Shown here one piece after another: positions 1-11,650 of a stretch of DNA of 64,000 nt. The notes under the pieces were generated by a model. That model searched no databases and was not told the origin of the DNA. It saw nothing but the letters and a program-made list of their open reading frames with translations. The position numbers and the translations under genes are program-made. The stretch covers positions 21,432,501 to 21,496,500 of the forward strand of contig NC_058496.1 in NCBI RefSeq assembly GCF_020382885.2, in the 5' to 3' direction. Every line of letters begins with the position of its first letter. Positions within the stretch are counted from its first letter, which is position 1. Origin of the DNA: Scatophagus argus. Taxonomy: Eukaryota; Chordata; Actinopteri; Scatophagidae.

Positions 1-88
1 GCGCATCGGATTATAAGGCGCACTGTCGGCTTTTGAGAAAATTTAAGGCTTTTAGGTGCGCCTTATAGTGCGGAAAATACGGCACAAA
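1..88. repeat. Interspersed-repeat fragment at window edge
   Basis: The segment holds two inverted copies of a short motif (ttataaggcgca near 11-22 and tgcgccttat near 57-66) followed by a GC-containing stretch unlike its AT-rich surroundings. I recognise this 'gcgccttat' pattern from dispersed vertebrate repeats, but cannot name the family. The left part lies outside the window. Confidence 0.45.
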
Positions 89-1379
89 TAAGATGAGCAT
101 GTTATTATGCATCTGACACCACTGAAATCAAATCACCAGTACCTTTTCTGTGTAATCCTACACACCGGCACCATCAAGATAAACCCAGTAACAACGCAGG
201 TCCCGAAAAATTATTTTGTCCTCTTTGCTTTCCATATAAGCAGATCCAGTCTACTGTACTGTCTACTGTACAAGTCCTTTTGTCTCTGGCTGGTGTGTAT
301 TGCCCTTTACTTCCACCTGGACCTCATAGTGTAAATACACTCTCCCACTAGGGTCAAGTGACCTCTAGATGGGGGTAAAGCATTCAGAACCTGTACTTTA
401 ACAAACTCCAGGTCAAGGCCATCCTCTTCCTCTCATGCCCTAGACCTCATCAGCAATGTGCTGATGTCCAATATAATGCCTGACATTTCTGTTAACGCCT
501 ATAGAGCGCGAGCAGTTAAACAAGCCACAGTGTCACTTTAACCAGAGGCAAAAATTATGCCCATTATTGTGAGGTGTCCTCTGAAAAAAGGTGCATCTGC
601 TGGGTTCTGGTCCCAAAGGGCACAACTGTCATGGCTGCAGCACATAGGATTTTGGTAAGAAAATAACTGCGTTTTCTTGGCCTCTCTCAATTTATTATAA
701 AATTCAATGTTACAACCAAGTGAATCAATATAAACTATTAACATAGTGTTCAAGAGCAATTTCTGCAGGTAATGAACAGCTGTAGTGCAGAGCTCTGGTA
801 GAAGTAGCTGCTCTGATTATTGGCAGCTTTAGGAAAACACAGTGACCTTTGTCTCATCTTCCTCTGCTTCCATCCCCACTCTCCTCTCTTTCCACCTACC
901 TACGCACTCAGGCTTTATTACCAGAGGGTGAGTTTGTCTATGGCTGAAACAAATAGGACTTCACCTCAAATGTCTCACTCCTCTGCAATGAAAAAGCTAT
1001 ACGGTCAGAAATCACTGTGAAATCTTGACTGGAGAAGTGTGGCCATAATCAGACAGTTTCCACAAAAACAACCCACAGTCAGAAACTCTGCCTCTGAGAG
1101 GACCAGCGGTACCATTTCTGAGTAATAAATACACAAAGGACAAACGTTTGAATGTAGATTACACTGATTTGTTTGTGATATAACTGATTCACACTAACCT
1201 TTTTGTTAAAAAAAAGTCACATTTTAGTGTTCCGTGAGCTGAATTTTGGAGGATTAAAGTGCTAAAATCAACTGTTCACCTATTGGTTGACTGATATCAC
1301 AGTGCATCGATCGACTTAGCTAATCTGGCTAAAAATACACATAACACACTTGGAATGACAGTCCCCTCATTTGCATCAG

Positions 1380-1665
1380 AAATGAATGCTGAAATACATA
1401 ATTAAAAACATTAAAAAAAATAATTTATTAAAACATAAATTAATTTATAAAATGAAATATTAAATTGGAAAGTAAATAAATAGAGGAATTAATACAAAAG
1501 TAAATAAATGCAGAAGTAATACAGCAGAAATATTTATTTATGTCATATCTTATAAATTAACCATAGCCTTCATTTATTTTATTTTATTTTATTATATTTG
1601 GTGCATTTCATTACATATAAATTTATTTATTGAGTCATTTATTAATTTATTTTTGACTGTGTCAG
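1380..1665. repeat. AT-rich low-complexity tract
   Basis: The sequence is dominated by runs of taaa, aaat and attta units, with several near-repeats of 'aataaatttatt' type. It has no coding potential. It may be a decayed repeat tail or simply low-complexity intronic DNA. Confidence 0.6.
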
Positions 1666-2234
1666 TTTCAGTCCTCCATATACAATGCTGTTTCTACCCA
1701 AGACATCAGCAGCTTACATTCCAAATGTGCTGTTTAGCCTTTTAAACACACAATAATTGAACCCTAATGGTATTATTTGAGTCAGGTCTAGCCGTGACCT
1801 TTGAAAAGGCACTTCTTTTTGCAGAAAAAGCAAATTCAACACACTACATTTATCTTCATCACTGCATCAGCATCAACTAGCATCCTAAAAAATGATTTGT
1901 ATGTGATTAATGTAGAAATGCGCAATCTTCTACAGCCATCCATCTCCCCCCACTGGTGACACCACCTGTCCACATCTAACAAAGCAAAGAAAATCACTTT
2001 TCAGAGGTGGTGGAGGAAGCAACATGACAGGCTTTGGATCTCCCACATTCAATGAACTATCTAATCTAACAAAGTGACCTCTCAACTTGTCACTACATAT
2101 TCTTTATTTTAAAAATAAACACAAAAATTCATCATAACTCTCATCTGGTTATTGTCGCAGTCGTGCAGAACAAAGACAAAAAGAGTTTTCCACTGAAGAC
2201 TGTTAAATATTTATAGCCGCCAAATGCAAGAGAA

Positions 2235-2267
2235 ACTTGTCCTATTTCAGTCAGAAATAGGACAAGT
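2235..2267. repeat. Perfect 14-bp inverted repeat, 5-nt loop
   Basis: The left arm at 2235-2248 (acttgtcctatttc) is the exact reverse complement of the right arm at 2254-2267; the loop is agtca. It lies in non-coding sequence. The stem is too short for a typical miRNA precursor. Confidence 0.9.
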
Positions 2268-3656
2268 GCCATTTAACAATTAGTAATCAACACCCATTCA
2301 GGTGTCTGACCACCACAAAGCCCTTTCAGAACACACATGGTGCTCTGAATAGGTTTAATTACATAGTGCACCAGAGTTAGTCCAACGGCACTGCTATATT
2401 TGATTGGATGCTGTGCATATTAACACCCAACAGTAGCTACAGTAGGAACATTGATCGATAGTTGTGTGACTTAGTTCAACTGGTTCAATAATCCTAAAAT
2501 TAATTAGATGCAGGGGACACATCACAGCACATGTGCTCTTGTGTATTGGAGTGGTCCACCGCTGGAAACCTTAACAAGGTATCATTGTATGACATACAGA
2601 GAGGGCGAAAGAACTCTGAATTATACACTGCGGCTTCCAATCGAAAGCAATCAACTTGATTAACAATAAGTCACTGCAGCATTATGAGCTGCAGCATTTC
2701 TGGGGCCTTATAATAAGCTTAACTGTTCATTATTACTTATTTATGTTTGCTACAAAAAGCACACAACAGGCAAGAAATGTAGTTTAAAATCATTTCAGAT
2801 GCCGTTATCATTTAACAGCTTCTGGATCAAGTGTCCAGTCAGGTACAGCGTGTTGACCATACAGGATGGCCTCTTATTACTGTAATGCTTCATCTATTAG
2901 CCAGCAAGCTTTGTCCGTTCTTTCAATTGACTCTACATCATTACAACTTACACGAACAAACTCGTGTGGTCCAACTCATATATTAATATGAGTGGTAAGT
3001 AAATCTATACTTACTTAACACTTATAATTAAAAGCCATGATTTAACAGTTGCTGCAACTAGCTCCATTTGCTCCTCAGTAATAGTGGGTAGCGCTCGCTC
3101 TCAATGCAACCAGGTAGTGCTAAATAAAAAGGAGCCCCAAGCAATTCTGGAGAAAGATACTTGATTGTTTGAATTCTGGTTAATGATTGCATGGCAACAA
3201 GATAAAACCAGACTGAAGTGACTCCAGTTGAAAAGCGGTAGACTAACTTTGGCAGATTTATCTTACACTGCATCATGCTGCCAAAGATAGTTTTTCCATT
3301 ATTCCAGAAGCCGCCTGTACTAAATATGTATGCCCTGTAATGAAGGCACTTTGGATAAAAGCAGTACATTACAGCACCAGGAAAGCGCCTACATATTTGG
3401 TATGGGTGGTTCCACAAATATGCTCTGCATAAAAGCATCCATTAAATAGCAGATAATATTACATAAAGCAGCAGAATGTGCTTGTACAATGGGCAGTGAT
3501 AGGAACGTAATCACCGAAGTCGGTCGTGCTAACCTGCAGAGATTAGTCAGGGAAAACGAGGCCTTGCCTTCACTGTCACCTTGCCATGACTTCACACCTT
3601 TTTAGAACTGTGACAGGTCACGGCTCACATAAACACATGCACACACATTCATATAT

Positions 3657-3713
<57 letters not shown>
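3657..3713. repeat. (CA)n microsatellite
   Basis: An almost pure CA/AC dinucleotide run of about 55 bp. An apparent minus-strand reading frame across it encodes only a Cys-Val run and is not a gene. Confidence 0.97.
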
Positions 3714-3716
<3 letters not shown>

Positions 3717-4831
3717 TGCTGCATAGCCAAAAACAAGCTGAAGCCTTAGTTAAGCACCTTGCTCTCAGCTTGTCCCTGCATTGTGTGCAAACAGCTTGTT
3801 TTGTAAACTCCTGTGTGTGTTTTTTCTGTCTATTCAAGCTGTTGGGTCTCACAGTGGGAGAACGGTCTCTAGATCTTTGTGTTTAAATGCCTATATTTGT
3901 AGTGTAGCACAAAACAAACGGTATGTTGTGTTTCTTCTTAATGCTGACTCTGCCTCTCTGTCTACCCCAAAGCTCACCTCTGCCCTGTGAGGTCAATCTC
4001 ATAAAACACAAACAAGCCACACCAAAGGGGGATATCACATTTTCTGGCCTGCTGACACTCTTAGACAGACTGCAACTACTTCATGCTGAGAAGCTTCACA
4101 AAGAATAGGAAAAGCCATTAAGCTGGTGTCCGAGGCATACAAATATGAAGAGTTGGTGTTCAACCAGATGGAAGAGACCCTGTGCTTCTCCGAAGTGCTG
4201 ACACACACACAATTACACACACAGGCCTGACAAAAGCTAGAACAATAATTCATTATAGACCCATCGAAGCGAGTGTCACTCTCTCTGCATCAGTAAATAA
4301 AAAGCAGCGCACTAACAAGAAGGTAATGATAACAGCATTTTAAAAGTCTTCCAATTTGCAAAGTGACCCTCTGCTAGCAGCAATTAGCTGTTTCGACAGA
4401 AACACTCATCATAACGCAAAAGCACCAGGCTTGCTTCCTTGCCAGGACCCAATAAATGATTTGAAGCCCATCCACTATTACCACTAGTTTAGAGCTGTGG
4501 AAATAAAATCTGTTATGTAGCAAAAATTCCAGCTAAGCACCTGCTGTAAGGTTTTATTATTCTACACAAGGAAACACAAACTGTAATTGTTAAGTGTCAG
4601 TCTCTGGGTGTTTGTTGTGTGCCAACACCCCCTCCATTCTACATCAGAATGGATGAAGTGTTGGCTTTGGAGCAACATTATCTTATTCAGTGGAGTATGG
4701 GACAAAATGTTACAACGACCTGCTGCATTTTATTGTTCAACCCTGCTTGGTAAAGCCGCGTCCAGTTTCTCCAGCTGCCACTGTTTTTCCAGGAGACTGA
4801 GTTTATGCATGATAACCAGTCACTGCCTGCT

Positions 4832-4853
4832 GTGTGTGTGTGTGTGTGTGTGT
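4832..4853. repeat. (TG)n microsatellite
   Basis: A short pure TG run of about ten units in non-coding DNA. Confidence 0.9.
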
Positions 4854-7800
4854 TTGCATGGATGTATGAGCCTGGCTTGGGGCAGGTGTGTGTGGGGGTG
4901 TGAGGATCAGCAGTTTGTTATCCTGTCGCTCCCAGGCTGGGCGTAAGCCTCCCACAGATCTCTACTGGCTGATTACATTCATTAAACACTAAAGTATGTC
5001 TTTGGCTGAAGCTGCGTCAATGTATTGAATGACTATAAAAACAAATAGCATCGTCTGTACTTAAAACCTGTGTCATCCTTTAAAGGAAACAGTCAATTAA
5101 CAATGTCAGCTTCTCTGTATTTTAAAATACATTTGGATTCAAGCATATTTCTAACATTTTCCAAACTTTAGCAAACTTGAAAGCATTTTCCAGACTTTCC
5201 AAACTTTGTACAGACCCTGTAGCTTTGCTAGAAACAAGTTAGCAATGTTACTGAACAACAAATACCAATGTTTACATTTTTTTTTTACTTTCCGAATACA
5301 AACTAAATACAAACAAACTAATTACAGCCGAACTTGTAAAGTCTTAACTCAAGGTGCTCTTAATCTTTGCTTTGAGCTTTCAATCAGCTTTTGATGAAAC
5401 AGTACTTGTAGCCTACTTGAGACATTTTGTTAGGATAGAGGATATGTGGTACTGGTACCAACATATCCAAGCATAGAGAGCGTTTCAAGCATAGAGAGTT
5501 CAAATAAATTTACCATGTGCACTGGGACGGGTGTGTGTGGGTGTTGGTAGAAGAAGTGCAACAGCCTACACGAGACAAACCTCCAGCGGAGCCCTAAGCC
5601 TCCCCTCCTGAGTCAGTATCTGATGTTGGGATCAAGCCTCTGCCAGCTGTGGCATAACGCAAGCCTCATTAGGTCCTGGCATCAAGCAGTTATGGCAGCA
5701 CAGAGCAACAGAGTGCAGCAAGACACTCCATTTCCTGTGAAACACAGCAGGTGAAAGAGGAGAACAGAGGACTGATCTCCATTCTGGGCTAATAAGAAAG
5801 TCTGCAGTATTCAGACTGATTCAAACTGTACTGTGTCACAGCTTCCTAACGCAGAAATGGCTTTATTTGACAAGCTACTGCCTGAGCATCACAGAATCGA
5901 TCATTTATTTTCAGTACAGTACAACGTGACTCAGCAAAGATGATCATAATAACAGACTGGTAATAATAGTGAGCCATGTTTAAAGAGATTTTCAGAAATG
6001 TTCTGGGGACTCAAAAGCTGCCTCATTCATTCTTAGAAATGAACACGGCATCTAGCAATGTGAGCCCTGTCAATATAAGATATGTCTAATTGATAAAGCA
6101 TTTCTCATCATTTTTCTCTAATAGCCTTAAAGTTTTGTTCAAAACGAAAAGAGGACCAGAGTTCTTCCTCGGTGTTCTAAGCAAATGTGTCAGCACATTC
6201 TATTATATATTTCAATTGAACCTGAACTAAACCTAAACTAAAGCTGTGCAGGCATTGTTTGCAATGACAGTGTATGGGTATAGGTTGACCTATTATTTAA
6301 TTAAATATTATTTGCTGTTAACATTTCCTACAAAAACCACAAAAACCAGCAATCAATTAATCTGACTTTGCCTCTGCAGCCAAAGTTTAACAGAGCTGCC
6401 ACTTTCTCCAAAATTTAAGTTTTAAAAATCTGAACTACGCTCTTTGTTCAAATTAAATTGAACCCTTCCTGCACACCAAATTCCCCAAACACTTGCACAC
6501 ATTTCTTCTGTGTTGGGCTTTTCTGAGTAGCACAGATTTACTCACAAGGGTCCCCTCCAGTTTTTTAAAGCTTAGTTTAGGGCAGGGCAGCATGACAAGC
6601 AACAGGCTGACAGTGTGTGACTTGTTGTACTTTTAGATGATAAATTTTGAAAATGAGTCAAACGTTTAAACACTGTCCTAGTGCAGTAAATATGCACTAC
6701 AGCACCAAATGTGTATTTAATCCGCAGCTGAAAATAGTCCCTAAAAATTAAGTATTTACTCCAGAGTAAAATTTGCTAAATGATGGGCACTACTCCGTAA
6801 CTGGCCCATTTTTAAAAAATGTAAACCTTTTCCCAATGAGAAAAACACAGAATAATGTCAGCTATATCCTTTAATTTTTAGAACCAACAATGTAAAAGTT
6901 GAATCACGCCAGGCTAGCATCAGGAAATACCATGGAAATCAAATCATTGTGTATGTTTAAATATGTAGAGATGGCACATATAGCCCTTAAATTTTGTGAC
7001 TGCCGTTTGGAGCAAAGCACTTGAATTTCGATTCAGTCGCATCAACTAATTACACCCATCTGCCTGAGACTGATCCGACCTCAGCCTACATTATGAGATC
7101 AGCGTGTGTGTGTGGGCACACACAGCTCCAGGAGCACGATGCGCAGTCGTGATGCACAGGTGTCACAGGCACAGTCACTTCCCTGTTTAAGCTCCAGGCC
7201 CATCTGTTCCATTCATACCAGGTGGAGAGAGGTCACAGCCGCAGCCAGACGTTACAAGTCGACTGGTGATCACCAGGTGCTCAGACCTTATGCAAACCAT
7301 AACTCAGAATATGAGATCTAACAGCTCGTGATGTCGCTAGGAAGTGAAGACTTACTACTGTTTGTACTGTCCTCTGGCCGATGAAGCATTTGAAATGTTA
7401 AAGTGGAGGAAGATTAAAAAGTTTATCAGAGCTGTTTGCTCAGTAAACTGACCAGGTCGTGTTGGGCCCTTGGGTTTGTACACATGGCAGGGTGATAAAA
7501 ATGTCCTCTGGATAAGGTTTGAAGATAAGGGCTGGCAGGCGGCCAGCTGAGGGAGCCCAACGAGCTACTGAGACTCCTGAGTCTCACAGCCGAATTCAAC
7601 TCCTTAAATGACACCAGAAGCAACACTTACAGTCAAGTTCAGATTCCAGAACTTAAAAAATGAACCTGCAAGGAGAACAAGCAGCAAAAGGGGGAACATA
7701 AATGAACATATTTGTCTATAGTTGCTGATTGACAACTACCTGCTTTTTAGCCCTGTTACCCATTTCAATGAGAGCCCTGTGCTCCAGTTACAGGGGGAGT

Positions 7801-8439
7801 TAAAAATAGGCCTCACTCAGTCACCACTTAGCCTGGCAATGTGGAGAGCAGATTGTAAATGAGCACAGTGAAGTGCTTGAATGGCAGTCCTTGTCGCTGG
7901 CTCTCTGGGCTCTGATACACACACTGAATGTAAAGCAGTAACACACACTGCTAACGATTGAGCAGTAAACACACTTATCATGCATTAAAAGACTGTGCGA
8001 GGCAGATTAGGACAACAGCAGCACTGTTGCTCTGTAAAGCATGAGAAGAAATTATACTTACTCGTATGGTTAGACCTCTAAACTGGCTCGCTATACATCG
8101 ATATTACAGCGTCTGACGCAAAACCAACCACACAATTTTGTTGCACGTTAGACTGCAACTGGGTAGAGATTGTTGGGCTTGGAGGTGACACAGAGGGGTT
8201 CCTCTGGGCTATAGGGAATGTGACAGACCAATGCTTACTGCACCTGTTTGCATCCAACTAATCTCATATCCTTATTAATCAATCAATCTATAGATGAAAT
8301 GTCAATTATAGTATATGCTGAAATACGTTACTGCAGTTTCTATTATGTTTCCTGCCCGCTAAAGAATGTGAGTCTTCTTCCCACAAGCTCAATGCTAAAC
8401 GTTTCACTACATCCACCTGCCAGTCGCTAACTTTGCATG

Positions 8440-8694
8440 TGAAAGTGACATATTTTGTCATTGGAGGGAACTCACTCCAACGAAATTTGTGCTCTGCATT
8501 TAACCCACCCAAGTGACGTGCACACACACACAGCAAACCCGGGGCAGTGGGCGACCGCGTGCAGCGCCCGGGGAGCAGTGGGGGTTAGGTACCTTGCTCA
8601 AGGGTACCTCAGCCATGGACACCGGTACGGGGAATCGAACCAGCGATCCACCGGTTACGGGTCCGACACCCTAACCGCTGATCCACGACTGCCC
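8440..8694 (-). repeat. tRNA-derived SINE, minus strand
   Basis: Read on the minus strand, the element starts with a tRNA-like head. It has an RNA polymerase III A box (tggatcagcgg, complement of 8675-8685) and a B box (ggttcgattcc, complement of 8631-8641). A body and a GT-rich 3' part follow, reaching the left end near 8440. The segment is much more GC-rich than its surroundings. The body, with 'gggttaaatgcagagcacaaat' type sequence, is familiar from high-copy fish SINEs. It is not a functional tRNA gene: there is no complete cloverleaf, and the tRNA part continues into an unrelated SINE body. Left boundary approximate. Confidence 0.8.
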
Positions 8695-9515
8695 ATGTCT
8701 GTACTTTGGTGCTGGGCAGGTGGTGTGTAGCAGGTTTATTAGCACAGTTTGGGATAAAAACAGCATCTTGCAGAGCCTGGAACCAAGACTGATGAGAGCA
8801 ACCATGAGAATGAACCAAAACAGTAAAGTTTTTGCCTGTAAAACCTGAAAGATGCTAAGATGTGCCAAAGAACCGATATGACTGGGTTCTCTCTGGGTTC
8901 TTCATTTCTTTCATGTTACAGTTTCTCATTTCAGTTAATACTGATTAGTGCAGCTTCAGTATTTTCTGTTTGTTCACTTCTATAACCTATTTTTTGCAGT
9001 CTCACCAGATCTTTAAAAATCAAAAAGAAAATATCAATTCATGTCAACTTTCCCTTAAGTGCATACTGTCATGAACCCAGACTAAAAAAAAGATGCCCTC
9101 ATGCACCTTTCTCCATTGTATAGCCTGAGATTATATCAGAAAATAATTAGCTCTTTCTTCATGCATAAATCATGAGAAGGAAGATCAATACTGCTTCTCA
9201 TTCTGCATGTGCTTCATTAAGGGCAACAAGAGGCATCACATCAACAGGGCTTGAAAAATGTGTTGGCAGTGCCAGCGGCCTCTCTCCTCATCGACACCAC
9301 TCTCGGGGTAGATCCACATGCCGACAAACACTGCTTCACAAACACAACTCTGCTTCAGACGCAGACAGCATCACATGTCTGACTGTTCCTGATAACACAC
9401 AGGCTAAGTCACATTGAAGTGATTATACCAACGAAATGCATAGAAGTATGGAGGATCACGTTATATGGCACTCGACCTGCAGCCATGCTTAATGTTCTTG
9501 CTAATCACAGTTATT

Positions 9516-9541
9516 CAAAAAAAAAAAAAAAAAAAAAAAAA
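9516..9541. repeat. Poly(A) tract
   Basis: An uninterrupted run of A in non-coding DNA. It could be the tail of an old retroposed insertion, but no recognisable body lies on its left. Confidence 0.95.
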
Positions 9542-11156
9542 ACACTTAAAAGTTCACAGGCTATGTTAAAGAGACTGTCTGATTGGTCTGATTTGGTCTG
9601 ATTGTCTAAAGCAATCCAAGTTTTTTGTTTTGTTTTGTTTTTTTACACAGCAGCATTCGTTTTTTGTCTTATGTATACAAGGTGCAAGGTCAAGCTAAGC
9701 TAGGAGTCTGATGGGAGGACATGAACTTGAGCGTGACTATTAGCAGCCCAAACCGGCTTTTCTGCTGTCATGTGGCCTCCAGTCACCCGACAGACTCCAC
9801 ACTGAGCTGAAGTTCCTCTGATGTCCATGTACATACATTGCTGATATCAGTATTTGCTATCCTGTCACTGAAAGCCACATCTGGTGTTACTAATGCATGA
9901 TCTATATGATCTCATATAGTCTATTAATTCTACGCTATCAGTCTCTGGGAAGCTATCCAGCTGAATTGACTCTAATGTGCTGATTTGCTAAGGTACAGTA
10001 CAAATATGAGTAAATATGATGCTATTCTTGTCCTTTAATTTAACAGAGCATGGATGTTGTGTGGTGTTACTGCCATTTTAGAAGCTTTTCTTCCCTGCCA
10101 AGAATCTAATTATGTGGGAGGGCTGAGTGCTAGAAATTCTGGCATGAAAACTGTCACACTTACAAATAATTATTACAATTAAAGTGGATCCAAAATCACA
10201 CTAAAATGTTACGCCTGAGTAGGGGAAATAAAGATATTTGTACATGTTCTGTTTCTGATCCATTTATTGCATAGCTGACACAGACAAGCAGTTGTACCAG
10301 ACATGGTTGCTATAGATTTCACAGAGCTTAAGCAGAAGATTTGTCATTTTTCAAAAAAATTTAGTCTACTATGCATTGAGATATTTGTCTTCCATGCGAA
10401 AAGCCTCCGTGATCTCTCTGAATGCCGACAACAATGACATTTGTTAGATTCAACATGATTAAAATGACAGGCTCCTGAAACTGTGAGACAGATGCTGTGA
10501 TTTATATTAGTGATAGTCTAAAAATGTACAGTAGAAGCAGAATGTTGGTACAGTGAGGTGTTATGGGTTGTTTTTCTGTTTTCTCTACTTTAGCCTCAGC
10601 CCGGCATATCTGCACTGGTGCTCTCCTGTTCCAGCTGCCACCACACCTCAACCCATGGCACATGAAAGCAGTCTCCACGGACAGCTGCTGTCACATCCCC
10701 TGTCACCTGCTGCTGACAGACAGACCTTATGTCAGCCACTCCAGACACAACAACACCAACTTTTTGCCCACCACTGCCAGAGCTGAGCTCACATGTTTCT
10801 AGGGTTCAGGCAGAAACCTGACATTTGAGCTACACTTGCGTATGGACTCCCTTGGGTCTTTACTTAGCTCAGAGGTTGAGACAGCTGTACTGTTTCTACA
10901 TTTGCAGTATCCTGACCAATTGTTTATGTGGTGCTTCCCAGAGCCAGGTGTAGTTTCTGACTGCTCAGCAGTTTCTCTATAATTCCTACTCCTCCTCTTC
11001 CTCCACCTCCTTCTCCTCCAGTTTTGGAAATGATTCATCTGGGGCTTTCAATCAAATCAATGTTGTTGATTGGAATTGTGGCTCACCACTCTAGTTCCTG
11101 CACTCAGCCTCCCCCACTGATATTCCCCAACTGAAAACCAGCATAGAATTACTAAT

Positions 11157-11650
11157 GCTACACTATACAGACAAAAGTATCGGGACACCTGACCATTTCC
11201 CCCGACATAGACTTGAACAACATCACATTCTAAATACACAGATGGCTACAGCATTTTCCACTCATCTGGGAAGACATTTCACATAATTTTATTCCACATT
11301 CCAGTGTTTCTGTGGGAATTTTTGCCCATTCATGCAGTAGAGCAAAAGTGAGGTCAGACACTGATGTTGGACCAAAAGGCCTGGCTCACAGTCTCCACTC
11401 CAATTCATCCCAAAGGTGTTTGGTGGGATTGAGGTCAGGACTCTGTGTGGGCCAGTCAAGTTCTTACACGCCAAACTCATCCACTGGGGCACAGTCATGC
11501 TGGAATAGAAAAGGGCCTTCCTCAAACTGTTGGAAAGAAAGTTGGAAGCATAACATCATCCAAAATGTCTTGGTATGCTGAAGCATTAAGATTTCCCTTC
11601 GCCAGAAGTAAGGGGCCAACCCCTCCCCCCAGAAAAATAGCCTAAACAAT
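11157..11650 (-). mobile_element. Tc1-like DNA transposon remnant
   Basis: The left end carries a terminal sequence typical of fish Tc1-like elements (11,160-11,190, 'cagacaaaagtatcgggaca'). On the minus strand the sequence encodes decayed pieces of the transposase C-terminal half: an FQHDCAP-type stretch near 11,500, and near 11,420-11,460 the hallmark WPTQSPDLNP followed by HLWDELE. These pieces lie in different frames, with stops between them, so the copy is dead. The N-terminal half and the opposite terminal repeat were not found: similarity stops near 11,650, so the element is 5'-truncated or was interrupted. Tc1/mariner elements are the commonest DNA transposons of teleosts. Confidence 0.85.

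Noticed and set aside
3649..3852. 67-codon minus-strand frame with a Cys-Val run
   Set aside because: It is a translation of the (CA)n microsatellite and has no other coding signal.
7263..7276. 14-bp perfect palindrome ctggtgatcaccag
   Set aside because: A loop-free palindrome of this length is a modest chance event, and nothing around it suggests a site.
8609..8868. Possible tRNA gene or small proteins
   Set aside because: The tRNA-like boxes belong to a SINE body with no complete cloverleaf; the reading frames are SINE translations.
10553..10802. Two overlapping plus-strand frames of about 78 codons
   Set aside because: No family resemblance, no splice-site support and no signal at the start; consistent with chance frames.
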